Source of the DNA: Phenylobacterium montanum
GTDB taxonomy: Bacteria; Pseudomonadota; Alphaproteobacteria; Caulobacterales; Caulobacteraceae
Assembly (NCBI RefSeq): GCF_018135625.1
Contig: NZ_CP073078.1
Coordinates: 1,364,001-1,428,000, forward strand
DNA length: 64,000 nucleotides
Direction: 5' to 3'
The notes beneath the pieces are model-generated. The model was not told the origin of the DNA and ran no database searches. It worked only from the letters and a program-made list of their open reading frames with translations. This document shows positions 51,891-60,552 of the stretch, in pieces. The first letter of the stretch is position 1, and each line of letters opens with the position of its first letter. The position numbers and the translations under genes were made by a program.

Positions 51891-52195
51891 GAGCGGGCTC
51901 GGTCGGGGCTAGCGCTTGGGTTGGGAGTGCAATAATCCGGCACGACAGCAATTGGCGAGGCGACGCCAAAGTGTAGGACTGGAGAGAGGCATCGAACCAA
52001 GATGTCTCCTATGGCCAGCCCCATTGACATCGCCGTTCGTCGCCGCCCTTGGAACGAGCATCGTCCAACCGGATAGGAGGGCCAACTCAAGCTCGAGATC
52101 TGATTGATCTCCGAGGGGCAGCAGATCCGGGGCCGCGTCTGCGATCCAGCATGTTCAGCCCTGCACTCGATAGCAATCCTTAGGTTCCACAGCAC

Positions 52196-53128
52196 CTAGC
52201 GAGCGATGGTCAGCGCGAGACGCGCCGCCGCTGCGCCATACTCGGTCGCCAAGGTCTCAACGATGGTCGCGACGGGTTCCACGGCGCGGATGGCGCCGAC
52301 GCCCTGGCCGGCAGCCCAGATATCGCGCCAGCGCTTCGCCGCCTCCGCCGGATCGCCATAGTTGCGCGCCGGCGGCGCGCCGGCGCTCGCGAGGTCGTAG
52401 CCGGCTGCGGCCAGGGAAGGCTTCAGCCACGAAGCGGGCGTGCCGGTCACCGCGGCGCTTACGATCAGATCGTCCAGGCTGGCCCCGATCAGCATCGCCT
52501 TGTAGGCGTCCGCCGCCGCGCTTTCCTCAGCGGCGATGAAGCGGGTGCCGACATACGCGAGGTCCGCGCCGGCGGCGACCGCACCAGCTACGCCGTAGCC
52601 GTCGGCTATGCCGCCGCCGATGATCACCAAGCCGTCGAAGCGCTCGCGCACCGCCGAGACGAAGGCGAACGGCGACAAAAAGCCGGTATGGCCTCCTGCG
52701 CCGGCGGAAACGCAAGCCAACCCATCCACGCCCGCCGCGATGGCCTTGCGGGCGAGGCCAAGGTCGATGACGTCGGCGATCACCAACCCTCCATAGCCAT
52801 GCACGACCTCGATCGCAGCCCGCGGACCGCCGAGGGCCGTGATGACGATCGGCGGACGATGGCGGGCGACGATCTCCAGTTCCGCCTTCAGCCGGTCGTT
52901 GCTGGCATGGGTGATCAGGTTGACCGCCCATGGCGCATCGCAGACCTCGGCCGAGATGCGCGCTATCCAGGCCTCGAAGTCGTCTAACGTCCGGCTGTTG
53001 GGCGCCGGGAAGGCGGCCATGACCCCGGCTTTGCAGGCGCCGACGACCAGTTCGGGTCCCGATACCAGAAACATCGGCGCGGCGCAGATCGGCGCGCGCA
53101 GGCGGGTGAGGAAGGCGCGATCGATCAT
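52196..53128 (-). CDS. Nitronate monooxygenase family flavoprotein
   Basis: A 310-residue FMN TIM-barrel enzyme. Signatures: CAAPMFLVSGPELV, PPIVITALGGPRAAI, DGLACVSAGAGGHTGFLSPFAFV with the catalytic His, and GADLAYVGTRFIAAEES. The C-terminal WRDIWAAGQGVGAI matches the homologue at 25648. Although named for nitronates, such proteins in CoA-ligase clusters often act as enoyl or related oxidoreductases of unknown substrate. Its ATG overlaps the acyl-CoA ligase TGA (ATGA), so it is coupled to that gene. It ends next to the non-coding stretch. Confidence 0.9.
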   Translation of the reverse strand: MIDRAFLTRLRAPICAAPMFLVSGPELVVGACKAGVMAAFPAPNSRTLDDFEAWIARISAEVCDAPWAVNLITHASNDRLKAELEIVARHRPPIVITALGGPRAAIEVVHGYGGLVIADVIDLGLARKAIAAGVDGLACVSAGAGGHTGFLSPFAFVSAVRERFDGLVIIGGGIADGYGVAGAVAAGADLAYVGTRFIAAEESAAADAYKAMLIGASLDDLIVSAAVTGTPASWLKPSLAAAGYDLASAGAPPARNYGDPAEAAKRWRDIWAAGQGVGAIRAVEPVATIVETLATEYGAAAARLALTIAR

Positions 53129-54747
53129 CGAGCCGCCTCCTCGACCAGGCCCTTGGCCCAGCGATAGTCGGGCTTGCCGCTCGGTCCGCGCTGGATGCGA
53201 TCGGCCACCACCATCTGTCTGGGCAGCTTGTACCCTGCCAGACGCTCGCGGGCGAAGGCGACCAGTTCCGCCTCATCGACCGTGCGCCCCGCGGCAGCCG
53301 TGACCACCGCGGTGACCCGCTCGCCCAGCCGCTCGTCCTTGGCGCCCACGACCAGGCAGTCGTCGACGCTGGGATGGGCCTTGAGCGCCTCTTCCACCTC
53401 CTCCGGAAACACCTTTTCGCCTCCGGTATTGATGCAGGACGAACCGCGGCCGAGCAGGATGATCGAACCGTCGGCGGCGACCTGGGCATAGTCGCCTGGA
53501 AAGCTGTAGCGATGGCCATCGATCACCCTGAACGTGGCCGCGCTCTTGGCCGGGTCCTTGTAGTAGCCGATCGGCGCGACGCCGCCATTGGCGACCATGC
53601 CGATCTCGCCCGAGCCGGGCTTCACCTCCTGGCCGTCGTCGCGGAATACCTTGGTGGTGGCGTTCATCTTGAACACCGCCGTCTCGCCGGGCGGGTTGGT
53701 CCGATTGACGATGGAGGAGCCCATGCCGCCCTCGGTCGCGCCCATGGAGTCGATCAGCGTCACGTCGGCGAACTCGAGAAGGCCGCGCTTGGCCTCACTC
53801 GAAAACATCACCCCGGACGAGAAGATGGTGCGAAGGCTCGAGAGGTCGAAGGGCCGGCCCGCCGCCTGGGCTTCGCGCAGCGCCGAAACCATCGGTCGGG
53901 CGAAGACATCGCCGACGATGGCCATGTCGGTGACGCGGTGCTGCTCGACCGCCCGCCAGAGTTCGGTGGCGTCGAAATGCAGGCTACGGATGGTGACGGC
54001 CGCGCCGCCCAGGTTCAGCATGGCGAAGGCGCCGGCCCACAGCCCCGTGCCGTGCATCAGGGGGCTGGCCGCGAGGCCGGCCGAATGGGTTCCCGCGCGG
54101 ATGCGGCGCTGCACCGACAGGATCAATTCGTGCTCGGTGGCCGGCCGCGGCTCACCCATGAAATCGTAGCCGAGCATCATCGCCTGGGCGAGGTCGCGAT
54201 GGGCGTACATCACGCCCTTGGGCATCCCGGTCGTGCCGCCGGTGTAGAGCATGTAGACGTCATCTTCATGGTAACGGATGGGCGCCAGCGGCCGATTGGC
54301 CCGGATCAGAGCTTCGTAGGCGACAGCGCCGGGAAGGTTCCGGCCGGTCCCATCGTCGATTTCGACCAACAGGCGCAACCTGGGCAGGCGCGAGCGGATG
54401 GCTGCGACCTTATCGCCATACCGAGCGTCGAAGATGAGCGCCTCGGCGTCGGCGTTGTCCAGGAGGTAGGTCAGCTCGCTCTCGCCGTAGCGGTAGTTGA
54501 CGTTCACCGGCATGGCGCGCGCCTTGAAGGCGGCGAAGTGGGCTTCGAGGTACTCGTTCGAATTCAGCCCATAGACGGCGACCTTGGCGTCCGGCCCAAG
54601 GCCGGCCGCGAGCAGGCCGGACGCCAGCGAGGCGGCGCGCGTTTCGAACTGGCGCCAGGACCGGCGCGCCTCACCGTTGATCAGCGCGACCTCGTCCGGA
54701 ATCGCGCCGGCGATGAGTTCCCACAGCGCCGCCAGGTGCCAGATCAT
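53125..54747 (-). CDS. Acyl-CoA synthetase (AMP-dependent)
   Basis: A 540-residue fatty-acid/terpenoid-type acyl-CoA ligase. The AMP signature is VYMLYTGGTTGMPKGVMYAH, then SMGATEGGMG, LLGRGSSCINTGGEKVFPEEVEEALKAHP, and a C-terminal RGPSGKPDYRW region with the catalytic Lys near the end. The VEEALKAHPSVDDCLVVGAKD block resembles FadD3-type steroid side-chain ligases and other medium-chain ligases. It should activate a carboxylate for the downstream thiolase and nitronate monooxygenase. Start ATG 54747 faces the divergent thiolase promoter region. Confidence 0.9.
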   Translation of the reverse strand: MIWHLAALWELIAGAIPDEVALINGEARRSWRQFETRAASLASGLLAAGLGPDAKVAVYGLNSNEYLEAHFAAFKARAMPVNVNYRYGESELTYLLDNADAEALIFDARYGDKVAAIRSRLPRLRLLVEIDDGTGRNLPGAVAYEALIRANRPLAPIRYHEDDVYMLYTGGTTGMPKGVMYAHRDLAQAMMLGYDFMGEPRPATEHELILSVQRRIRAGTHSAGLAASPLMHGTGLWAGAFAMLNLGGAAVTIRSLHFDATELWRAVEQHRVTDMAIVGDVFARPMVSALREAQAAGRPFDLSSLRTIFSSGVMFSSEAKRGLLEFADVTLIDSMGATEGGMGSSIVNRTNPPGETAVFKMNATTKVFRDDGQEVKPGSGEIGMVANGGVAPIGYYKDPAKSAATFRVIDGHRYSFPGDYAQVAADGSIILLGRGSSCINTGGEKVFPEEVEEALKAHPSVDDCLVVGAKDERLGERVTAVVTAAAGRTVDEAELVAFARERLAGYKLPRQMVVADRIQRGPSGKPDYRWAKGLVEEAAR

Positions 54748-54789
54748 CGATGTCTCCTACGCCTCGCTGGCGCCCTTGAATTCATTTAT

Positions 54790-54811
54790 GCAAGTCAAAC
54801 TAGTTGCTTGC
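54790..54811. promoter_or_regulatory. Inverted repeat in the divergent ligase/thiolase promoter region
   Basis: GCAAG (54790-54794) and CTTGC (54807-54811) form a dyad around TCAAACTAGTTG within the 219-base divergent gap. A further CTTGC at 54909-54913 in a similar ATTTACTTGCG context looks like a second half-site. Candidate operator for a regulator not encoded in the window. Confidence 0.4.
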
Positions 54812-54966
54812 GCCATCCGGTCCCGCGCTCGCCGGTTGGGTCACGCCTTCCCCGTTAGGCGGCGTTCATATCGCACCTCACGCTGGGCTGGGCGGCTAAT
54901 GCTATTTACTTGCGTTATGAGACCTACTCGTTGAAAGTTTCGGACGCAAGGTCAAGAGGGCTCGGC

Positions 54967-56172
54967 ATGGATGTGTTCCTGTTCGACGCGGTTCGCACGC
55001 CCCGCGGCAAGGGGAGGCCCGGCGGTTCGCTGGCGGCCATTCCGCCGGTGGAACTGGTCGTCCAGTTGGTCGCGGCTCTGGAGGCGCGGCTCGGCGCCGA
55101 AGCGGTCCGGGCGTGCGGGCACTTCGCCCTGGGCTGTGTCACCGAGGTCGGCGTCCAGGGCGGCCATATCGCCCTGACCTCGCGGATCCGGGCCGGCCTG
55201 CCGGAGACCCTGCCTTGCCAGACCCTCAATAATTTCTGTGTCTCGGGGCTCAGCGCGATCGCCCAGTCGGCCCGACGGATCGCGCTCGGCGAGGTCGGTC
55301 TGGCCATGGCCGGCGGGGTCGAGTCGATGTCGCAGGTCGAGTTCCTGGCCGACGGGGCGGACTACTATTCGGACATGCGCCTCGCACGGTCTTTGGGCTG
55401 GGCCCCCGTGGGCCTCGCCGCCGACCTGATGGCAGCCCGCGAAGGCATAGAACGGGCGGCGCTGGACGCGGTCACCCTGCGTTCCCACCACCGCGCCCGG
55501 GCCGCCTGGGCGGCAGGGCGGTTTGAGGCCAGCGTCATTCCTGTCCACAGCCTGGACGGAACCGTCGCGCTCGGCGCCGACGAAAACGTGCGGGACCTGG
55601 GCGATGGGTCGGGACTGGCGACCATGCGACTGGCGTTCGATGGGGTCGGCGCTGCGGGTTTTGACGAAATCATCCTCGAACAACGACCGGAGTTGGGGGG
55701 CCTGCCGCACGTGCACACCCTTGCTCACTGCCCGCCGATCGCCGACGGCGCCGGCCTCGTCCTCTTGGGATCGGCTGAAGCAGGACAGGCAGCAGGCCTG
55801 AGGCCGGTCGCCAGGATCCTGGCGATGGCCGAAACCGCTGACGACCATGTGCTGCAGCTGACAGCTGGATTTTCCGCCCTGGAGCAGGCGCTGAGCCGCG
55901 CCAAGCTGAGCCTTTCGGACATGGGCGCGATCGAGTTCATGGAGGCCTTCGCGGCGACGATCGCGAAGTTCGATCGCGACTACGGGGCCGATCCGGACCG
56001 GGTGAACGTCAACGGCGGCCACCTCGCCATGGGCCATCCCATGGGCGCCAGCGGCGCGATCCTGGCTGGAACCCTGCTCGACGCCATGCGCAGACTGGAC
56101 GCGGAGTTGGGCGTGGTGGCGGCGACCGGCGGCGTGGGCGTCGGCGCAGCCATGGTGCTGGAACGGGTCTAG
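54967..56172 (+). CDS. Acetyl-CoA acetyltransferase (thiolase)
   Basis: A 401-residue thiolase. Cys91 in LNNFCVSGLSA is the acylated nucleophile, VNVNGGHLAMGHPMGASGA supplies the histidine, and the C-terminal VVAATGGVGVGAAMVLERV corresponds to the usual second-Cys region, which here shows Gly in place of a clear Cys. That substitution would weaken classical thiolysis and deserves attention. The ATG at 54967 starts the conserved MDVFLFDAVRTPRGKG. It is divergent from the acyl-CoA ligase. A 117-base palindromic repeat begins inside its stop codon. Confidence 0.9.
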   Translation: MDVFLFDAVRTPRGKGRPGGSLAAIPPVELVVQLVAALEARLGAEAVRACGHFALGCVTEVGVQGGHIALTSRIRAGLPETLPCQTLNNFCVSGLSAIAQSARRIALGEVGLAMAGGVESMSQVEFLADGADYYSDMRLARSLGWAPVGLAADLMAAREGIERAALDAVTLRSHHRARAAWAAGRFEASVIPVHSLDGTVALGADENVRDLGDGSGLATMRLAFDGVGAAGFDEIILEQRPELGGLPHVHTLAHCPPIADGAGLVLLGSAEAGQAAGLRPVARILAMAETADDHVLQLTAGFSALEQALSRAKLSLSDMGAIEFMEAFAATIAKFDRDYGADPDRVNVNGGHLAMGHPMGASGAILAGTLLDAMRRLDAELGVVAATGGVGVGAAMVLERV

Positions 56173-56287
56173 AGCGGGATGCGAAAAAGTGGATACCGGC
56201 TTTTCGCGTCAATCCCGCTCTAAGCTTTTAGAATCGATCACGTTTTATGAATTTGGATCGATTCGATCCAAATTCATCGTGATCTAG
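56171..56287. repeat. 117-base composite palindromic repeat, copy A
   Basis: Two inverted repeats in tandem: AGAGCGGGATGCGAAAA paired with TTTTCGCGTCAATCCCGCTCT, then GATCACG/CGTGATC arms around AATTTGGATCGA and TTCGATCCAAATT. The same element occurs at 58735-58851, 112 of 117 positions identical and in the same orientation. It starts at the second base of the thiolase stop codon and ends 15 bases before the SDR gene. Confidence 0.9.
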
Positions 56288-56302
56288 GCGGGAGAAATTC
56301 TG

Positions 56303-57163
56303 GTGGTCGATCAAGGCGGACGCACGGCGCTGGTCACGGGGGCAGCAGGCGACATCGGCGCGGCGACCGCGGCTGTCTTCATTCGTGAGGGCGCGCGGGT
56401 GGTGATCACCGATCGCCGCCGCGAGCCACTGGAGCAGGTGGCGGCGGCCCTGCGCGAGGCGGGCGGCGAGGTCCTGGCCATCGCCTGCGACCAGACCGAC
56501 CCCACGGGGGTCGCCAGCCTGTTCGAGCAGATTGGCGCGCAATTCGGACGACTGGACGCGACCTTCGTCAATGCCGGCTACGGCCGCTACGGCGCGCTCA
56601 TCGACATGCCGTTCGATCAATGGCGCAAGCACGTCGACGTCAACCTCAACGGCGGCTTCCTGATGGCCCAGGGCGCGGCGCGATTGATGGCCGAGGGCAA
56701 GCGCGGCGGGTCGATCGTCATCAACGCCTCGACCGCTGCGGCGCACGTCTGCGACCTCTTGGGCGCCTACGCCGCCTCGAAGTCGGGCCTGAGGATGCTG
56801 GCGCGCACCCTGGCGTCGGAACTCGGCATCCATCGGATCCGGGTCAATCTGGTCATGCCCGGGGTGATCGAGACGGCGATGACCCAGTCCCTGATCGACG
56901 ATCCAGCGACCCGCTTAGACGTGCTGAAGGAAACTCCGGTCGGTCGGCTCGGCGCGCCGGAGGATGTCGCGCGACTGGTGAGCTTTCTGTGCAGCGACGC
57001 CGCCGGCTATGTCACCGGCGCCGAGGTGTTGGTGGATGGCGGTCAGACCATCCATGCCTATCCGCGCTGGTTCAGCACCGACTATACGGACGCCGATAGC
57101 GGGTGGGTCGGACACGCGGCGCGGCTCGCTTCCGCGCAGGCCGGCCGCACGTCGATTGCATAA
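56303..57163 (+). CDS. SDR family oxidoreductase
   Basis: A 286-residue short-chain dehydrogenase. The cofactor motif is ALVTGAAGDIGAATA, with the NAGYGR strand, the catalytic Ser in INASTAAAH and the Tyr/Lys pair in YAASKSGLRM. VMPGVIETAM and GAEVLVDGGQTI complete the fold. The conserved Asp in DRRRE suggests NAD preference. A C-terminal extension of about 25 residues follows the usual end. GTG at 56303 has GGGAG eight bases ahead. It lies between two copies of the 117-base repeat with the carotenoid oxygenase. Confidence 0.9.
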   Translation: MVDQGGRTALVTGAAGDIGAATAAVFIREGARVVITDRRREPLEQVAAALREAGGEVLAIACDQTDPTGVASLFEQIGAQFGRLDATFVNAGYGRYGALIDMPFDQWRKHVDVNLNGGFLMAQGAARLMAEGKRGGSIVINASTAAAHVCDLLGAYAASKSGLRMLARTLASELGIHRIRVNLVMPGVIETAMTQSLIDDPATRLDVLKETPVGRLGAPEDVARLVSFLCSDAAGYVTGAEVLVDGGQTIHAYPRWFSTDYTDADSGWVGHAARLASAQAGRTSIA

Positions 57164-57221
57164 CAAGAGTCGATAATCTAGCATCGACGACGAGCCGACG
57201 TCCTTCGCGAGGAGCGCAAAA

Positions 57222-58703
57222 ATGAAGATCGAACGCCTGCCGCCCGTGAAATTCTCGCTCCAGCCGAACAACCATCCGTATCTCAACGGCGCCTGGACGC
57301 CCCTGCGCGAGGAAGTCACCGTCGATGAGCTGGACGTGATCGACGGCGCGATCCCGGCCGACCTGGACGGGGTCTATCTGCGCAACACCGAAAACCAGGT
57401 GCATCAGCCGCTAGGCCGCTATCATCCATTCGACGGCGACGGGATGATCCACCTGATCGACTTCAAGGGCGGCAAGGCCAGCTATCGCAATCGCTTCGTC
57501 CGCACCCGCGGTTTCGAGGCCGAGCAGGAGGCTGACGGCGCTCTGTGGGGCGGGCTGGCCGATCCGGCCGGCCTCGCCAAGCGGCCTGGCTATTGCGCCC
57601 ACGGATCTTTGAAGGACTCCTCCAGCACCGACATCGTCGTCCACGCCGGGCGGGCGCTCTCGACCTTCTATCAGTGCGGCGAGGGCTATCGGCTGAACGC
57701 CGAGACGCTGGAGCAGGAGGGGATCGAGGGCTGGACCCCGATCGACGGGATTTCGGCCCATCCGAAGGTGGACGAGGCGACCGGGGAGCTGATGTTCTTC
57801 AACTACTCCAAGTTCGCCCCCTACCTGCACTATGGAGTGGTCGACCGGCACAACAAGCTGGTCACCTATATCCCGATCCCGACGCCTGGACCGCGGTTGC
57901 CCCACGACATGGCCTTCACCGAGCACTATTCGATCCTCAACGACCTGCCGGTGTTCTGGGACGAGGGACTGCTCAAACGGAACATCCACGCGGTCAGGAT
58001 GCACGACGGGACACCGTCGCGATTCGCCATCGTCCCGCGCCATGGCCGAACCGAGGACGTCCGCTGGTTCGAGGCGGCGCCGACCTACGTGCTGCACTGG
58101 CTGAACGCCTATGAGGAGGGCGACGAGATAATTCTGGACGGCTATTTCCAGGAGAACCCTACCCCGGAACCCAAGCGCGACGCCCCGCCCGGCTTCGAGC
58201 ACATGATGGCCTATCTGGACCAGCAGGCCTTCCGGCCCAAGCTGCACCGCTGGCGCTTCAACCTGAAGGACGGGACCACCCGCGAGGCGCACCTGGACGA
58301 CCGGATCATGGAATTCGGCATGTTCAATCAGCGCTATGCCGGCCGGAAATACCGTTACGTCTATTCGACGGTGACCGAGCCGGGCTGGTTCCTGTTCACC
58401 GGCTTCGTCAAGACCGACCTGGAGACCGGCGAGAGCACCGAATTCCACCTACCCCGCGGCCAGTACGCCAGCGAGACTCCGTTCGCGCCCAAGCCGGACG
58501 CGACCAGCGAGGACGACGGCTATCTGATCAGCTTCATCATCGACGAGGCGGGCGGCGGCTCGTATTGCGCCATCCTGGACGCCAAGCGCATCGAGGACGG
58601 CCCGATCTGCAGAATCGCCCTGCCGCATAAGCTGTGCAGCGGCACCCACGCCTGCTGGGCCGACCGGAAGTTCATTCGTGAGGGCGCCCTGGGCGCTCTT
58701 TAG
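57222..58703 (+). CDS. Carotenoid/stilbene cleavage oxygenase family protein
   Basis: A 493-residue non-heme iron cleavage dioxygenase. The four iron-binding histidines are present: His180 in ISAHPKV, His228 in LPHDMAF, His292 in LHWLNAY and His476 in GTHACW. The N-terminal PADLDGVYLRNTENQ and HPFDGDGMIHLI match the seven-bladed propeller of the family. Bacterial members cleave apocarotenoids or stilbenes such as lignostilbene; the substrate here is unknown. GAGGAGCGCAAAA ATG is a good start. The neighbouring SDR could oxidise the aldehyde product. Confidence 0.93.
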   Translation: MKIERLPPVKFSLQPNNHPYLNGAWTPLREEVTVDELDVIDGAIPADLDGVYLRNTENQVHQPLGRYHPFDGDGMIHLIDFKGGKASYRNRFVRTRGFEAEQEADGALWGGLADPAGLAKRPGYCAHGSLKDSSSTDIVVHAGRALSTFYQCGEGYRLNAETLEQEGIEGWTPIDGISAHPKVDEATGELMFFNYSKFAPYLHYGVVDRHNKLVTYIPIPTPGPRLPHDMAFTEHYSILNDLPVFWDEGLLKRNIHAVRMHDGTPSRFAIVPRHGRTEDVRWFEAAPTYVLHWLNAYEEGDEIILDGYFQENPTPEPKRDAPPGFEHMMAYLDQQAFRPKLHRWRFNLKDGTTREAHLDDRIMEFGMFNQRYAGRKYRYVYSTVTEPGWFLFTGFVKTDLETGESTEFHLPRGQYASETPFAPKPDATSEDDGYLISFIIDEAGGGSYCAILDAKRIEDGPICRIALPHKLCSGTHACWADRKFIREGALGAL

Positions 58704-58734
58704 GCAGCAGCGCCGACGAGGTCAGGCGGCCTCC

Positions 58735-58851
58735 AGAGCGGGATGCGAAAAGGTGGGCGCCGGCTTTTCGCGTCAATCCCGCTCTAAGCTTTTAGAATCG
58801 ATCACGTTTTATGAATTTGGATCGGTTCGATCCAAATTCATCGTGATCTAG
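58735..58851. repeat. 117-base composite palindromic repeat, copy B
   Basis: Second copy of the element at 56171-56287, five mismatches over 117 bases, same orientation. Its second palindrome is read by the acyl-CoA ligase on the minus strand, providing the final residues and the stop codon of that gene. Confidence 0.9.
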
Positions 58852-60546
58852 CGCCGCCAGTACCTGCGCGCGCAGATCGTTGCGCAGCACCTTGTTCATG
58901 GCGCTGCGAGGAAGCGCGTCCACCACCACCATCCGCTCCGGTAGCTTGAAGGTGGCCAAGCCCTTGGCCCGAAGCCAGTTGCAGACGGCGGGAAGGTCCA
59001 CGTCACGGCCCTCGATCGGGCAAGCCGCGAGGCACACGCGCTCGCCCAGGGCCTCGTCCGGCACGCCGACCACGGCGGATTCGCGCAAATCGGGGTGGGC
59101 CGCCAGCAGGTCGTCGATTTCGGCAGGCGAGATGTTCATCCCGCCGCGGATGATGATCTCCTTGCAACGGCCGACAAAGCGATAATAGCGCGACAGCGGC
59201 CCCTCGCCCGCGATCTCGAACAGGTCGCCGGTGCGGAAATAGCCGCGCTCGTCGAAGGCGGCCGCATTCAGCGCCGGCGAGCGGAAATAGCCGCTGAACA
59301 CCATGGCTCCGTCGATGCGCAGTTCGCCTGCCTTGCCCGGCTCGGTAATGTCGCTGTCGCCGGCGAGATCGACCAAGCGCGTCCGGATCATCTGCGCCGC
59401 CGGGCTGTCCCAATCGATCCCGTCCGCGCCGAACCGGGGAAAGAAATGAGCGCGGCTGTCGGGATCGGAGGTCTCGGCCGGGCTGGAATAGAGGGACGCG
59501 CCCTCGTTGGAGCCGAAGTAGTTGCAGATCTGGATGCCGTACTCCGTCAGGAAGCCCTCGATCATCCAAGGTGAGAGCGGGGCCGAACCAGAGCCGATCG
59601 CCCGCACCGAACTAAGGTCCGCCGCGGCCTTCAGCGCCGGGGTCTTGAGGATGGCGGTCAGGATCGCCGGCGGGGCGATGGTGTAGTTGACCCGTTCGGC
59701 CGCGATCTGTCCCAGGAAGACGCCGAGATCGAAGGGATGGTGCAGCACCAGGGTCCCGCGTCGCCACAGCCAAGGCATGACCAGACCGCCGATCGAGCCG
59801 ATGTTCACCAACGGGAACGGGTTGAGCAAGGTCTCGCCGTCCAGCAGGCCCGAGGCCGCGACGATCACCTGGGCGTTGACGATCCAGTGGTTGTGGTCAC
59901 GCGGCACGCCCTTGGGCCGCGCCTCCGTTCCGGATGTCCAGCAGATGGTGGCCACCTCTCCCGCCTGCGGTGGGTCGGCGACGTGGGCGGCCGCGGCGAC
60001 GGCTGGGTCGGCGGCGGCACGAGCAGCGTCGAGATCGACGGCGCCCTCTGGAACATCGCCGCCCAGGACCAGCACCTTTGTCGGCGAGCCGGCGGTCAGG
60101 GCCAGCATCATCCTGCCGTGGTCGAAGTTCGAGAAGCGAGCCGGCGTCACCACCGCGGCCGGCTTCACCAGGTCCAGGATGTAGCCCAACTCGTGCGCCC
60201 GGTACTGCATCACCACCGGGCAACAGATCAGTCCGATGCGGGCGCAGGCCAGAAACGTCAGGACGGCGTCGACGGTGTTCGGCGACTGGATGCAGACGAT
60301 GTCGTCTTTGGCGAGGCCAAGGCCCAGGAAGGCCGAGGCCAACCGGTCGACCGCCTCGCCTGCCTCGTCCCAGGTCAGCCGGCGCGGCGCGCAGCCGTCG
60401 AGCAGCACGCGGTTCGGCGGATCGGCCAGGGCCAGGCGCCCCGGAACCTCGCGCCGGTTGCGCTGGGTCAGGTCGTCGATGGTCAGATCGCCCCAGACGC
60501 CCTGTTCGCGATAGGTGGCGATGCGCGCGGCGGGGGTCAGGAACAT
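58792..60546 (-). CDS. Acyl-CoA ligase with repeat-encoded C-terminal tail
   Basis: A 584-residue AMP-dependent ligase. Motifs: ATICWTSGTEARPKGVPRDH, NYFGSNEGASLYS, SGYFRSPALNAAAFDERGYFRTGDLF and the C-terminal AMNKVLRNDL with the catalytic Lys. It resembles 4-coumarate- or cyclohexanecarboxylate-type ligases. The last 18 residues or so (LDHDEFGSNRSKFIKRD and two more) are translated from repeat copy B, so the original stop was displaced. It follows the pattern of a gene whose end was rewritten by the repeat. Activity should survive because the tail is after the catalytic lysine. Confidence 0.92.
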   Translation of the reverse strand: MFLTPAARIATYREQGVWGDLTIDDLTQRNRREVPGRLALADPPNRVLLDGCAPRRLTWDEAGEAVDRLASAFLGLGLAKDDIVCIQSPNTVDAVLTFLACARIGLICCPVVMQYRAHELGYILDLVKPAAVVTPARFSNFDHGRMMLALTAGSPTKVLVLGGDVPEGAVDLDAARAAADPAVAAAAHVADPPQAGEVATICWTSGTEARPKGVPRDHNHWIVNAQVIVAASGLLDGETLLNPFPLVNIGSIGGLVMPWLWRRGTLVLHHPFDLGVFLGQIAAERVNYTIAPPAILTAILKTPALKAAADLSSVRAIGSGSAPLSPWMIEGFLTEYGIQICNYFGSNEGASLYSSPAETSDPDSRAHFFPRFGADGIDWDSPAAQMIRTRLVDLAGDSDITEPGKAGELRIDGAMVFSGYFRSPALNAAAFDERGYFRTGDLFEIAGEGPLSRYYRFVGRCKEIIIRGGMNISPAEIDDLLAAHPDLRESAVVGVPDEALGERVCLAACPIEGRDVDLPAVCNWLRAKGLATFKLPERMVVVDALPRSAMNKVLRNDLRAQVLAALDHDEFGSNRSKFIKRDRF

Positions 60547-60552
60547 GCCGGA

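Larger units (their letters stand above)
51412..52195. other. Long stretch without a convincing gene
   Basis: About 780 bases between a secreted protein and a nitronate monooxygenase. Open frames here have mixed third-position bases and no recognisable domain, unlike the neighbours, whose third positions are strongly G/C. The only signals I can support are a minus-strand terminator-like hairpin at 51647-51673 and a weak 57-codon minus frame just upstream of it. No tRNA or insertion sequence was seen. It may be a degenerate remnant or a recently acquired spacer. Confidence 0.6.
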
